DNA of 64,000 bases, taken from Hippophae tibetana (taxonomy: Eukaryota; Streptophyta; Magnoliopsida; Rosales; Elaeagnaceae). The notes below the pieces were generated by a model. It was given only the letters and a program-made list of their open reading frames with translations. It did no database searches and had not been told where the DNA came from. A program made the translations under genes and the position numbers. The stretch is taken from positions 40,328,501-40,392,500 of the forward strand of contig CM072812.1 of assembly GCA_037013495.1 (NCBI GenBank). The letters are read 5' to 3'. Every line of letters begins with the position of its first letter. Position 1 is the stretch's first letter. Shown piece by piece: positions 10,215 to 22,319 of the stretch.

Positions 10215-12185
10215 TCATCATTTAATGATGTTTGGATGTTTGTGTGACTCTTCCCTTTGACCCTATAATGATCACAAGCTACAACCCAAATCCATACCTT
10301 ACACCTATCTTGGTTACTATCCAAGACATAAGGGATATATATATGTCTTTGGGTAGACTCTATGTTAGTCATAATGTTATTTTTGATGCGATCAATACCT
10401 TTTTGCTATTTCTTGCTCCTTTGTAATAATCAATGAATAAATGGTCATAAACCAAAACAATTTTGCCTATCATTGCTCTATCTACAAAAAAAAATCAATT
10501 CACGAGTCATTACCTATTAACATGATTCAGTTATAACTATTGGCATTATCCCTGTCTCCTTATCACAATCCAATTTAGTTTCTTAAATTCCCACAATTCC
10601 TAACACCTCATTTTCTAGACCTTCTCTTCCTATAATCAGAAACGCAACTTCCCATGTACCTTCACCAAATGAAATCTTATCTAAGCACCAAAAATATGTC
10701 TCATATGATAATACGCATCCCATGATTACAAGATCAAAAGTTGGCATCTACAAACCTAATGCCTTTATAGTGGCTACTAATCTTACCATGATTGAACCAT
10801 ACTTTGTCAAGCAAGATCTAGATAATAAGCCCTGGAAAGAATCAATGCAATAGGATTTTAATGCTCTAATTAGAAATAACGCTTAGATTTTAGTTCCTCC
10901 ACCAAAGGACAGAAAGATAATAGAAAACAAATGGATTTTCAAAGTTAAGAAACTTCCCAACAACACTTTGGACGAAAGGAAGTCATAAGTTGCGCCTTAA
11001 AAGTATGATCAAATTGTTGGATTTGATTTTTAAGAAACTTTTAGTATAGTTGTTAAACAAGTCACCAATATAACTATCCTCGCAATTTCTCTCTCTTTAA
11101 AATGGAAATTACACCAACTAAATATTAACAATAATTTTCTCAATGGTGAACTTCAAGAAGAGGTTTTCATGACTCAACCAAAAGGTTTTAAAGATTCTAC
11201 ATATTCAAAGTATGTGTGCTAGCTCAACAAGGCTATTCATGGTCTTAAACAAGTAACAATTTCTTAGTTTGACTTTAACTTATGTTCTTCAAATCATGGG
11301 TTTTACTCAGTATAAAGCTAATTTATCACTATTTTTCAAGAAGAGGTTCCACCATTTAGCTATTAGTGTATGTTGATGACACTACCATCACTAGTAGTAA
11401 TGAACATGAAGGTCAAGCTCTCATCTACTCTCAACAACTAGTTTTCCCTTAAATATGTTGGTTTACTTAGTTTTTTTCTTGACATTGAAGTCTCATATCT
11501 ACAACATAAGATTTGTTCTTAACATAATCAAAACATTCTCGAGAAATTATTTTTAAGATAGGTATGGATACTTCTAAACCAAGTGCTACACCTTTGTCCA
11601 CAAATTGTAATTTTTCATCCTATGAAGGAGATCCCTATGAAAATCCAACTTATTTTTGAAGTATTGTTGGCACACTATAGTACCTTATAATAAGAAAACT
11701 AGATTTATCCTATTTAGTCAATAAGATTATCCAATTTATGGAAAAATCGCTAATGCCTCATTGGTATGCAATCAAATGCATTCTTAGATATCTAAAGGGA
11801 TCTATCATGCATGACTTAGTACTGAGATCAACAAGTAATCTCTTGCTCCAAGGGAAGGTTCTTATGATATAGAAACCAATGTTTCCAGATCGAGCATTGA
11901 GGTAGATCACAAAGATTTTACTAGTGTTACAACTAAAATATGTGGATTGAATCATTTCTAAATGAAATCAAAATTCCTATTTCTCATTGCCCAACCATTT
12001 GGTATGAAAATTTAAGCACTATTGCACTCAATGCAAATCCATTTTTTCATGCTAGAACAAAGCATGTTGAACTGGATTTACATCTTGTGTGTGATAGAGT
12101 TTTGGCATTTTTGCTACCTATACCATGAGTTGAGCAACTAGCAGACATCTTCACTGAGCCTTTATCCATTTAAAAGTTCAATTTT
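10215..12185 (+). pseudogene. Copia element A: integrase C-terminal part, reverse transcriptase and RNase H
   Basis: It resumes at the second TCATC. From 10,228 the copia linker motif reads FGCLC...LLPYNDHKLQPKSIPC...LGY, continued by a SHNVIFD-like end near 10,380. RT follows from about 10,720: ITRSKVGIYKP, a KPWKESMQ block, KIIENKWIFKVK, the FLNGELQEEVFMTQPKGF palm region near 11,140, HGLKQ, and a YVDDT catalytic motif near 11,360. RNase H includes a NPFFHARTKHVELDLHLV segment (about 12,030-12,085) and a VEQLADIFTEPLS end near 12,165. Stops and frameshifts occur throughout, so no active polymerase is encoded. Confidence 0.9.
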
Positions 12186-12219
12186 TTACACAACAAACTC
12201 AGTGTCATTAACATACCAC

Positions 12220-12579
12220 TGATGAAATCAGGAATCACAAAATTAGGAAGTGAACATGCTATGACAAATCAAGAAGAATGAAATTAGTAAGTGAAAATGG
12301 TATGTCAAGTGATGATAAATTACGAAGCATGAAATTAGGAAGTGAAAATGGTATGGTAAAATGAATTTGAAAATAAATAACTATTGCTTAAACAAAATTG
12401 AAAATATATTTATTAGAAATTACAAGTATCTTTTTACATTGTTGCTTATATAAATGTAAGGTTACATTCTAAATTAATAATTTATGAAAATGAGCTATTT
12501 CATGATCTTTGTCTTCTCTCTTCTTCTATATCTTCCTTCTTTATATTATTCAATATCTTTCTACTTAAAATATATACAT
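12220..12579 (+). mobile_element. 3' LTR of copia element A, also 5' LTR of a second internal region
   Basis: Starts TGATGAAATCA and ends ATATACA; homologous to 6028-6396. Its U3 part carries three spaced copies of AAATTAGKAAGTGAAMATG (near 12,240, 12,284 and 12,330). Directly after it, at 12,580, comes TGGTATTAGAGC, a second primer-binding site, followed by a leader similar to that after the first LTR (TTAAATTCCAACAATGGAA). The order is therefore LTR-internal-LTR-internal. Confidence 0.85.
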
Positions 12580-14399
12580 GGTATTAGAGCTTTCAAGCTT
12601 CCTTAGCTTGTTTTAAATTCCAACAATGGAAGATCTTCTAATAGTAGATGTACCAAAAAAGTCAACATGCTTTTAAGTTTTCATATCCATACTATGTCAA
12701 ATATGCAAGAAAATGAGACATACAATAAATAGAAGCTATTTTAGGTATTCATAGTCCAATAATAGTGGCCCATCTTCTTCTCAAAATTCTAGAGGTCCTT
12801 TACCTCAGGCACATTTGTCTTAAGCAAATGAGTTATAAGATGCTGGAAATATGGGAACGTGTCCTTAAGATTCGATTGTAGCACCTCATACATTTTTTGC
12901 TGCTACAACTATAACTTTGTCATATGATGTTAGGAATTAGTTTATGAACACTAGCATCATACACTATCCTACATCTGATCATGTTATACTTCAACAATCC
13001 AAGTCTTATATAGGAAATTCTTCTATAATGCTAGGTAATAGTTCTACCAAACCTGTTACAAATTATGGTTGCACTTTTTTCCCTTGTTATTCACAAGCCC
13101 TTAAGTTAAATAATCTGTTATATGCACCTCTATTGGAAGAAAACTTATTTTTTGTTAAATATTTGTGTGAGGATAATTTGGTATGCATTGAGTTCTTCCT
13201 AATGGTTTATGTGTGAAGAATCTTATCACCAAGACTATTATATTGAAAGAAGATACAAAGGATGGACTATATAGAGTTGCAATGGATGATGGAGTATCTC
13301 ATAAAAATGAAAGATTTCCAATTTTATGTAATAAATTAGAACTCATGATTCACTATGAAATGATCACCTTGGTTATCCTCACTTTTCTATTGTTCAAAAT
13401 GTTGTTTCTAGAATGAATAAGGTAATAAAGCTATACAGTATGCTAGAATGGTGCAATGCTTGCCAACTTGGCAAATCTCATAGATTACTATTGGAGGATT
13501 TTTCTAGTTTAGAGAGATAAAGTAGAAAGACATAATAGTTTGCAATAAATATAAGGATGATACTTAGTATTGCATTGAACATATATATGGGGATACATAT
13601 ATGTGACCATCGCTTAGGGGGTCTACATATACTTATAAATATCAGTTCTAAAATACTCATCAATAAACATAAATTAATAAATACATCTATTCTTTACCTC
13701 AACAATAGATACACTAATCTAGTATTCTCCTTGATAAATGGTAGGACCCATCGAAACAGTTGCGTCTTACAAATATACATGTTAGTTCTCTCAAATCATT
13801 TGATACTATTCATGTTGATTTGTGGGACCTTGTACTTTCTGTAGATAATATGAGATATTATTTGATGATTACATTGGTGGATTATGAAGAAATGGCGGAT
13901 AGGTAGTTTAATACTAAGATTAAAAATCTATAAAGTAATGATGGTATTGAACTAGAGACAATGGAGATTTATTTGTTTCAAAATGGTTATCTTAGAAGAA
14001 TTTCCTTTACATACATTCCATCTCAAAATAGGATAGTTGAGAAAAAAAAGCATGTAGCAGAAATTGTCCTAGCTATGCTTATGAAATCATGTGTTGACAT
14101 AACCTATTAAGAGTATGGTATTAAAACTATAGCGTATCTTATTAGTATAGTTCCTTCTAAAACCCGTAAATTTTGTAGTTCTCATGAGGTTTTGTTTCAA
14201 ACTAAGCATGTTATCCTTATTTTAAAAAATATTGGGTGTTTATATTCCCCTTTCTAAGACCTTACTAAAGCAATAAACTATAATCTTGTTCATTACCAAG
14301 TGTTTTCTTAAGTTATGCTACTCAACACAAAGGATAGTGGGTCTTGAATCAATGTCCAAACTTATTTTCACATCCACCTATGTTTAATGATAGCTTTTG
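12580..14399 (+). pseudogene. Second copia A-type internal region (protease, pre-integrase and integrase remnants)
   Basis: After the primer site at 12,580-12,591 and a gag leader, most of gag is missing. A protease-region reading is open at 12,944-13,216: TSDHVILQQSKSYIGNSS, LNNLLYAPLLEENLFFVK. The next frame, 13,213-13,416, gives VKNLITKTIILKEDTKDGLY. A GAG-pre-integrase remnant (GYPHFSIVQNVVSRMNK, then CNACQLGKSH near 13,450) follows. About 13,500-13,770 does not fit copia and may be a small insertion. Integrase resumes at about 13,798 (FDTIHVDLWDL), then an AEIVLAMLMKSCVDI-like stretch near 14,065 and a SSHEVLFQTKHVI segment near 14,180. It is heavily decayed and apparently truncated, since no RT is recognised downstream. 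Confidence 0.75.
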
Positions 14400-14666
14400 A
14401 TATACCCAAACTTTGGTGCATTTTACACAAAGGTGCATTAACTTTTTTCCTCTACAGAAAGGAAGCTGGACTCTTATTTTGTTTACACATAAATACCTTT
14501 TAAATTTAAGTTCTATCACATTATCTAATTAATGCTAATTATTTAACATGAGAGAACTTAATCATAAAAAGATACTTATGTGTAAGCTAAATAAGATTCT
14601 AACTACCTTTCTGTAGAGAAAAAAGTCCAGACACCTTTGGGTAAAATTGATCAAAGTTTGATACCT
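14400..14666. mobile_element. Fold-back MITE in the second copia region
   Basis: The two halves are inverted complements of each other over almost the whole ~265 bp: left AAACTTTGG...ACACAAAGGTG...CTCTACAGAAAGG..., right ending CCTTTCTGTAGAG...CACCTTTGGG...CAAAGTTTGATACC. The centre lies near the CTAATTAATGCTAATTA string. No coding capacity. Superfamily not assigned because the target duplication is not clear. Confidence 0.8.
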
Positions 14667-15640
14667 TAGAAGCTATTTACCCTATAATGAAACTCAGCTT
14701 GCTTGTTTTATGCCGAATACTAGTTTCTCAAATTTTAATACTATATCATCTTTAATTTTACACCTATGACACTTAATATACCCTATGGAAAAGCTTCACA
14801 TAAAATGTGTAAGTGATATCCTACCAGTTCAGAACTTGTAAAAACAGACACACCATTAGTTTCTTCACCTTTTGTTATTAAGTCTTTTGTCACATGCATC
14901 CACATTATCAATGAGACAAAATCGACCTCAAGTTAGCAATATCGATTTTACAGATACTTTGGTTTTATATTTGTAAAACTTTCCAATTGCATGAATCATT
15001 TTATAGAAATGAAAAGTACACTCCAAAGGTCGATCTAATTAAGGAAGGAATATATGTGATTTTTAATTTATTATTTAAACTTTTAAAAAAGAAATTAAAT
15101 CCTAAATATCCTATCACAATATTTTGTTTTTTTTATGTTTCCTAATCTAAGAACATAAAAAGCATATATATAGATTCAATAAAAAATTATGCACATTTTT
15201 ATCATTCATAACAGTGGAGTATCTATAGATATAATAATTAAGTTAATTATGCTTGCTCATATTATTTAGATTATTAAAGATATAAATTGATATTTATTAA
15301 TTCTCTCTTTTTATATAAATAATACATTTGATGGGGTTAAATATTCTTTGTTAATTAAACAAATCAATTAACACCTATGAGAGAAGTTGATAATTATATT
15401 GGTTAATTAAATTAATTCTTCTTTTTCTAAGAGACTCAAAATGAACCATTTAAATGACACCTTTAGTGGGTTATATATTTTAAAATTTATTCAAGGTGTC
15501 CAAACTAAACCTAAGAATTTAATTATCTAAGTACTAACTTTCAAGTTTTAAAAGCATTACATAAAATATATTGTTAATACATTTTTGAATAATAGTTTTT
15601 ATAAAAACTTTTGAAATAGAGTTTCACTCTAACTATCAGG
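14667..15640. other. AT-rich stretch after the second copia region
   Basis: 14,667-15,000 may be further copia linker sequence but I cannot read a convincing motif. The remainder to 15,640 is AT-rich with no gene recognised. Confidence 0.4.
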
Positions 15641-16675
15641 CGATTGTACCAACAAATTAAAGGGAAATACTCTAAATTAGATTGGATAATTAAACCTTAA
15701 AATCTAATTTTCAGATTTAAGTTTTTAATAAAAAATAATATATTTATTTCTAACAACCTCAATATAAAATCTTAAATAAAAAAAATCAATTTATTTTATA
15801 GAAATGTTCTACTTATTTAATATTTCTCAAGCATAGAAACATTATTATTATATCATATATACAAACAACTATCGAGGTTAAATTTAATCACAAACAAATT
15901 TAATATAACATGCAAGAATAAAACATAAAAATAACTGTAAAATATTTATTTTAAAATTATACCTCAAAAGAATCCTTACGGAACTTTGAGGCTAATTCTA
16001 TTTCTAGAAAACATTCAAACGAATTTCCATTTCCGTTTATTGAATCAAAAACTAAAAATTTACAACATAACTGGTTCTTCTCAAAAAAAGAAGAAATTTA
16101 AAACTAAAAAACTTAAAAACTAAGAAAGCTTTCAAGAGAGAGAAAGCTAGATAGAGAATAGCGAAGAAATTTTTTATTTTGAGATTGGGGGAGAATGTCC
16201 TTTTATAGGTGAAAAAATGTTTAAAAGTGGGAAAATATCTCAAAAATTGGTTTTAGACGTGTTTGAACAGGTTGACACGCGTGTGGGGCGAGATTTGTGG
16301 CAAACGAGCTCTAGAGAGCGCGAAACCTGGCATGACATACATGCACGACTTGACAGACTGACGCTGGCCATCAGCGTGACATGCACGCAGGGCACTCAAG
16401 ATTAGCATAGGCATGTGTTGACTGTGCGTGGGTTTTGTCCATTTTTCCATTTCCTTATTTTTTTCTCAACATATTTGTGATGTATTATCTCCAATATTTT
16501 TCTTTGAGTCCTTAAATTATTTTTGAATAAAAATACCTGAAAAGAATAAAATATCCATAATTCTCAAAAATCAAATTTATATAAAAATATGATAAAATCA
16601 TACAAATACAAATTTATTTAATCAATTAAAGTATATTGAATCTTGATAATTTTAGTTCTTTTTAAGCACTTATCA
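15641..16675 (-). mobile_element. Possible LTR-like block, minus orientation
   Basis: Read on the minus strand it starts TGATAAGTGC at 16,675, after a GGGAGTTG purine stretch. A GC-richer block follows at 16,250-16,440, then a CTATAAAAGG TATA-like box near 16,207, then AT-rich DNA. This order (start, GC-rich block, TATA, AT-rich tail) matches the two nested insertions at 8715-10,214 and 45,778-47,660, and the start resembles theirs. The shared 3' terminal block was not found, so the boundary near 15,641 is a guess. Open frames on both strands across 16,217-16,450 are a product of the GC-richer composition. Confidence 0.35.
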
Positions 16676-17629
16676 CAACTCCCAACTAGCTTCTTGCTAG
16701 TCTTTTAGCATGAGAAGTGGTAAAAACTAAAAATTAAACTATCGTAAATAACTTTCGTGGATTTACATATTTCATTTAGTGTATGCAACAATCCCTAGGT
16801 TGCCCCAGTGGACGAGTTTAAGTCTCGTGGGGATTTATAGTAATGACACCCACAAAAATTGATCTAAAATAAATAAATAAATAACAAATCAAAAACTAAA
16901 ATTATAACAAAATAAAACTAAAGACAATCAAAAATTAACTTAAAAATAAAATAAAATAAAATAAAACAAGAAAAAAACATAAAAATTACTAATGTTTTTT
17001 AATCTCCTTTAAGATCATAATTAAAATTTAAAGCATAAGTTATTTTAAACTTATTAAACAGTCATAATTTATAATAGTAATTAGTTGAAAATAATTTTCA
17101 TACTTCATTTCAAAAATGTTTCAATTTAAATTTACCCCATTTTAAGTGTCAGAAATTCGAATTTGTTTTGACTTTACTCTTACAAGTTAATACTCTCAAA
17201 ATATTGAATCCTATGGGTTCAAGCACTCATACTAAGGCATATGCAAATAGAGCCTATGTTTAGAAATGAACTAATAGGTTCACATACTTATAAAAGAAGA
17301 AATACTCAAAAATAGTACATAACTTTGATCTCATAAAAGGAATCAAATATTTTGGATTTCGTAAAGAAATCACAAAATTATTTTCGTGCCGCAATCAAAA
17401 TCAATAAATAAAAATTTCAAGATATTTGCCTTATAGAATGAAGAAAGTGCAATGACTTTATAGAAATTTACTTCCTATAACTTTCTTTTGTAATTATCAT
17501 TTTTTCATAACTTTGTAGGCTATGTGGGTCATAATATATAGATTATACTATTTATTTTTCCCTCTCTATTTTTTAATATATATATATATATATTTGAAGA
17601 GAGAACATATTTTTTAGAGAAAGGACTCA
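16676..17629. other. AT-rich stretch between the LTR-like block and the CACTA element
   Basis: No gene recognised. CAACTCCCAACTAGCTTCTT near 16,677 is followed by A-rich DNA with several AAATAAAAT-type runs (16,865-16,975). AGTCTCGTGGGGATTTATAG near 16,822 resembles the sequence next to the 45.8-kb insertion terminus. A short TA run lies at about 17,577-17,592. Confidence 0.4.
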
Positions 17630-18523
17630 CACTAGCCATGTGTAGCATCCGTTAACACGTAGAACCGACGCTACATCCTACGTGTTAACAAACACTATAT
17701 TAATTTTTTTCCTTTTATCACTTCTCTCCCCAATTTTCAGACATAATTGTGTTGTTACCTCTTCCTTGCTAACTTAAAACCAATTGACCTCCTACTCTTT
17801 CTCATTTTTTGGTCACCTCTCGCCACCAATTTTGACATTATTTAGTTGGTTTTATTTCTCTTCTACATACACTATTTTTTTAGCTTAATACTCAAATTTT
17901 TTATACCCATTTTTCTTCCCTTTCTTACTTACCAAACACCATTATTTCTTCATTTCCTTCATTTTTTTTAAGTATTTTTATGAATTATTTTACAATGATT
18001 ATTCATATGTTTTTTATTTTAATGTATATTATGTTTTATTGATTATGTGCATAAATTTTGTGTTATTTTTATTGTGTATTTTTATTCAAGTTAAGAAGAG
18101 AAGAAGGTATTTTATTCATTTATTTATTTTAATAATTTTATGTATTTAGATTTTTGATATATATTAGTTTATTTTAAACTTAATTTTTTAAAAATTATTA
18201 CATGTACTTGAAATACATATATATAATATAAAATGGGTTTATTAATATTTATTATTATATATATGTATAAAATATTTATTATTATTAATTACATGCATTT
18301 ATATATTCATAAATTATTATATATTATATATTGTTAATATTTTATATTTATTAATGTTATTATGAGTTTATTAATTGTTTGTTTTTATATATTTATTTTT
18401 ATATGATATTTTGATAGATATTCTAATAATTAGGGAATTCATATATAATAATATCTGAAATATACTAGTTAGATATATATTTAATATGCTTAATATCATT
18501 AACAGAAAATAGATAAATTTTGG

Positions 18524-20985
18524 ATGTCAAAGTGTAGAATCGAGGAGGACTACATTTCTAGAGTTAAAGGTTTCTTAGAATTTACTCGTAGAAATAGTAA
18601 TAATGAAATTAGTATGATTCGATGCACATGTGTTAAATGTAAAAATAAGAAATTTCATGATGTTGATGAGATTAAGTGTCACTTTATCCATAGTAGTATT
18701 CTTTTGAGTTATAAATTTTGGTATTATCATGAAAAAAATATTGATAATACTCATGGGGAAGATATAAATAAGGATGTGAGTGGATTATATACATCTTATC
18801 AGAATGTACAGACAAAAAATATGTTTCATGTTAATAAAGATGAACTACATAAGGATAATGATCCCAAAACCTTTAAAAAACTTCTAGAAGATGCCTAAAA
18901 ATCGTTGTATCGAGAGTGCAAAAAATACACTAAAATGTCAAGATTGGTTCATTTGTTAAATGTGAAGTAAAAAATAGTTTTTCTGACAAGAGATTCACAG
19001 AATAACTAAATGTACTAATATATATGTTTCCTGAGGTTAAAGAATTGTCATCTTTTATGTATGATGTGAAGAAATCTCTTAGTTAATTTGGCATGGTATA
19101 TCATAAGATTCATGCTTTCCAAATGATTACATTATTTATAGAAAATAATATAAGACATTAGATGGTTGTTCAGTGTGTAAAGAATCGATATGGAAGCATG
19201 CTACAAATGAAATAACACCTAAGAAAGGTGTGCCCACAAATGTTTTTTGTTACTTTCCTTCAATTCCTGGCTTTCAAAGGTTGTTTAAAAGTAAAGAGAC
19301 ATCAAAGATGTTGACTTGGTATTCATATAATCGATCTGATGATGGGATGCTACATCATCCTTATGATTTTCCAAATTGAAAATTAGTATATAATTTATCC
19401 CTTCAATTTGCATCTAATCCACACAATCTTCGTCTTGCCATTGCTACTGATGGATTTAATCCACAAAGTTGTCTTAGTAGTAGATATAGTTATTGGTCAG
19501 TAATTATGGTAACATATAACTTTCCTCATGTTTATGTATGAAAAGAAAATTCATGATGTTAATATTATTGATCTTAGGATAAAAACAACCTGAAGTTAAT
19601 ATTGATGTATATTTGTAGCCTCTGATAGATGATTTAAAGACATTGTGAAATGATGATGTAAATGTTTACGATTCATATAAAGAAGAATACTTTCACTTGA
19701 AGGGGGTCCCTTTATAGACAATTAAAGATTTTCCTACCTATGGGAACTTATCAGGACATACAAAAAAAGGTTATATAGGATGCCCTATTTGTAGTGATGG
19801 AACTTCTATAACCTATCTTGTTCACGGAAAAAAGATGCCTTATATAAGACGTAGAATATTTTTTTCTATGAACACAAGTTTAGATACCAAATGAAACCTT
19901 TTGATGGTGTAGAAGATCATGATCCTACACCAAGACCTTTGCGAGGTGTTGAAATATTAAGGAAATTGAATGGTATGACATTCAATGATATGGAAAGATG
20001 AAAAGAATAATACTCACTGATGAAGGTAAACCAAAGATGTCAACTAATAACAGGGGTCAAAAGGAAAATATTGCTGAATTAGTAGATCATGATTGTTGAA
20101 AAAAAATTCAATACTTTAGGAATTACCTTATTGGAAATGCCTACACATTTGTCACATCTTAGATTTCATGCATATTGAGAAAAATGTATATGAGAGCTTG
20201 ATTGGTACATTACTTAATATAGCTGGAAAAATGAAAGATGGAATTAAAACAAGACTGGATTTAAAGAAACTGGGCATACACCTGAATTGGCACCAAAGGT
20301 GAAAACATATAAGGATCAAATATACTTGCCACCAACATCATATACAATGTCAACAAAAATAAAGTTGTTTTTTGTAAATGTTTAGTGAGTTTGAAAGTTC
20401 CATATGATTGTCATATCTTAATGCAATAGTTATTACCAATTTCTATTAGGTCAATTCTTCCTAAACATGTTCGATTATCAATAATTCGTGTTTATTCATT
20501 CTTCAATACAATATGCCAGAAATCTATATCAATTGGTAGGTTAAACTCTTTACAAAAAGACGTTGTGGAAAATTTGTGTCTACTTGAAAATATTTTCCTT
20601 TTTATTTTTTTGATATAATGATTCACTTGTGTGTTTATTTAGTTTAAGAGGTTCAATAGTGTGGTCCTACTTACTTAAGGTGGATTTATCCTTTTGAGAG
20701 ATACATGCAAGTCCTAAAAGGATATGTAAATAGTAAAAATCATCATGAATGATGCATAATGGAACGTTACATTGCTAAATAAGCTACTGAGTTTGTTCTG
20801 AATACTTTAGTGGTTGCACTAAAATTGTGAATCCTATACACAAGTTGTTCTTAGAACGTCATATGATCCAATTAGGTAACCCTATGCTCAGTGAAAGTAA
20901 GAAATGTTTTATTGATCCACTCAATGGGAAAAAGCAAACCGAATCAATTTGGTAAATAATAAGGAGGTACAACTTTACATACAGT
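18524..20985 (+). pseudogene. CACTA TNP2 transposase (transposase-associated domain, TNP2 core, DUF4218-like)
   Basis: 18,524-18,898 is open (124 residues) and reads as the N-terminal transposase-associated domain: ISRVKGFLEFTRRN, then IRCTCVKCKNKKF with the C-x-C-x2-C zinc pattern, then FWYYHE. 19,173-19,379 gives the TNP2 signature of a KGVPTNVFCYFPSIPGFQRL segment followed by SYNRSDDGMLHHPYD. Around 19,450-19,800 follow DGFNPQS, a WSV..VTYNFP segment, DSYKEEYFHLK and YGNLSGHTKKGYIGCPIC. At 20,430-20,760 a DUF4218-like part reads ILPKHVRLSIIRVYSFFNT and YLRWIYPFERYMQVLKGYV. Known role: catalytic DDE transposase of CACTA elements. It carries many stops and frameshifts. Confidence 0.85.
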
Positions 20986-21259
20986 AAGTGATGATAGGTT
21001 CAACTTTTTCATTTAAAATAAAATTATTTTTTATTTAACTATTAATGATACCTAATTGATATATCTTGAATAACATTACAGAATACATTTAAACTTACTG
21101 AAGATTGATTCTCGTTATAAATAGAATGAGAGAAATGGTTGTATGATGAACATAAGTGAGAGCTTATTAATTGGTTTGGTAACCATATAAGTGGCGTATA
21201 CAATAATTCATTAGTACTTCTATATAATGTTTTAAACACATTTCATGTTTTTATATGCA

Positions 21260-21835
21260 TATATTTAAGTTGAACTCTACAACTCAGTCACAAAATAACA
21301 GAAACCTTAGAATGGCTTACACATGGTCCAAGCAAGGGATAAAGTCCGAATAAATAAAAAGAGTGGGGTGAAGATGATTGCACAAACTAGGAAACTTTCC
21401 AATTCAAAATATGATAATCTTGTACTTTCTGATTGAACATATTATGGTATAATTCAAGAAATTTGAGAACTCTATTATGAGGTCTTTCATGAAACAATAT
21501 TTTTGTGTGATTGGGTAAAAGATGTCATCAATGTTGGATATAAAATAGATTATTTTGGATTTACCCTTGTAAACTTATCCGAGATAAGTCACACTGATTA
21601 TCCTTTCATGTTAGCACTTTATGCAAAACAAGTAGTTTACATGAGCGATCAAATTGACACCAGAGGGTCTATTGTGTTAACACCTCCAAAAAAGTAGTTC
21701 TACCATTGTAATACTTTAGAAGATGATATCTTTCTAGATACATTAACCAATATTAGTCATTTCTTAAAAAAGTTTCCTAATGTATGTGATAATCTAGTTG
21801 GCAATGATGATTCTTTGTCATGAACTCGAAGTGAT
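21260..21835 (+). pseudogene. DUF4216-like region of the CACTA element
   Basis: Around 21,440-21,700 the reading includes a YYGVIQEI-like start after a broken frame, LCDWVKDVINVGYKIDYFGF, and DYPFMLALYAKQVVYMSDQI. This matches the DUF4216 region typically found downstream of DUF4218 in En/Spm proteins. The open part is 21,503-21,697. Function of the domain is unknown. Confidence 0.65.
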
Positions 21836-22319
21836 TGTGAATGAATATATATATGATTAACAACCTAATTAAAAATATTGTATGTTCTATATTATTCTAA
21901 TAACTATTGTTTATATGTTTGGACTTAAAATTGTCAATTAATTTCTATTTCATCATTGTTTGTAGATATTTCAGAGATCCTAAAGTATCATAGATTGTAG
22001 ATCCAAATGATCCATTTAGGCATTTGAAAAGAAGGGGTTGGGCTAATATACCTGATGCTCCACTTAATCCAAATGATAGAGTGCATGTTCAATTCAATGC
22101 AATTGATAATTCATTAAGAGAAATGGCCAATAATTGAAATATTCTATTGGTAGACTTGTAAAGTCATGTATCCTAATCATTATAAATGATTGGACTAAGG
22201 TTAACGATGCTGAAAATTTTAAGATATGAAAAACCATTTATGCAAGTCTTTGTTTTTAATATCATTTTTTGTATTATATCTCATCTAAAATGTGTTTTTT
22301 ACATAATCATTTTAAAGTC

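Noticed and set aside
8809..10426. Short open frames in the 8.7-10.2-kb insertion and overlapping the copia linker on the opposite strand
   Set aside because: Composition-driven or antisense to copia. 10,232-10,426 is an out-of-frame shadow of the copia linker reading.
16217..16450. Overlapping open frames on both strands
   Set aside because: They occur together because the block is GC-richer and so has fewer stops. No protein motif.
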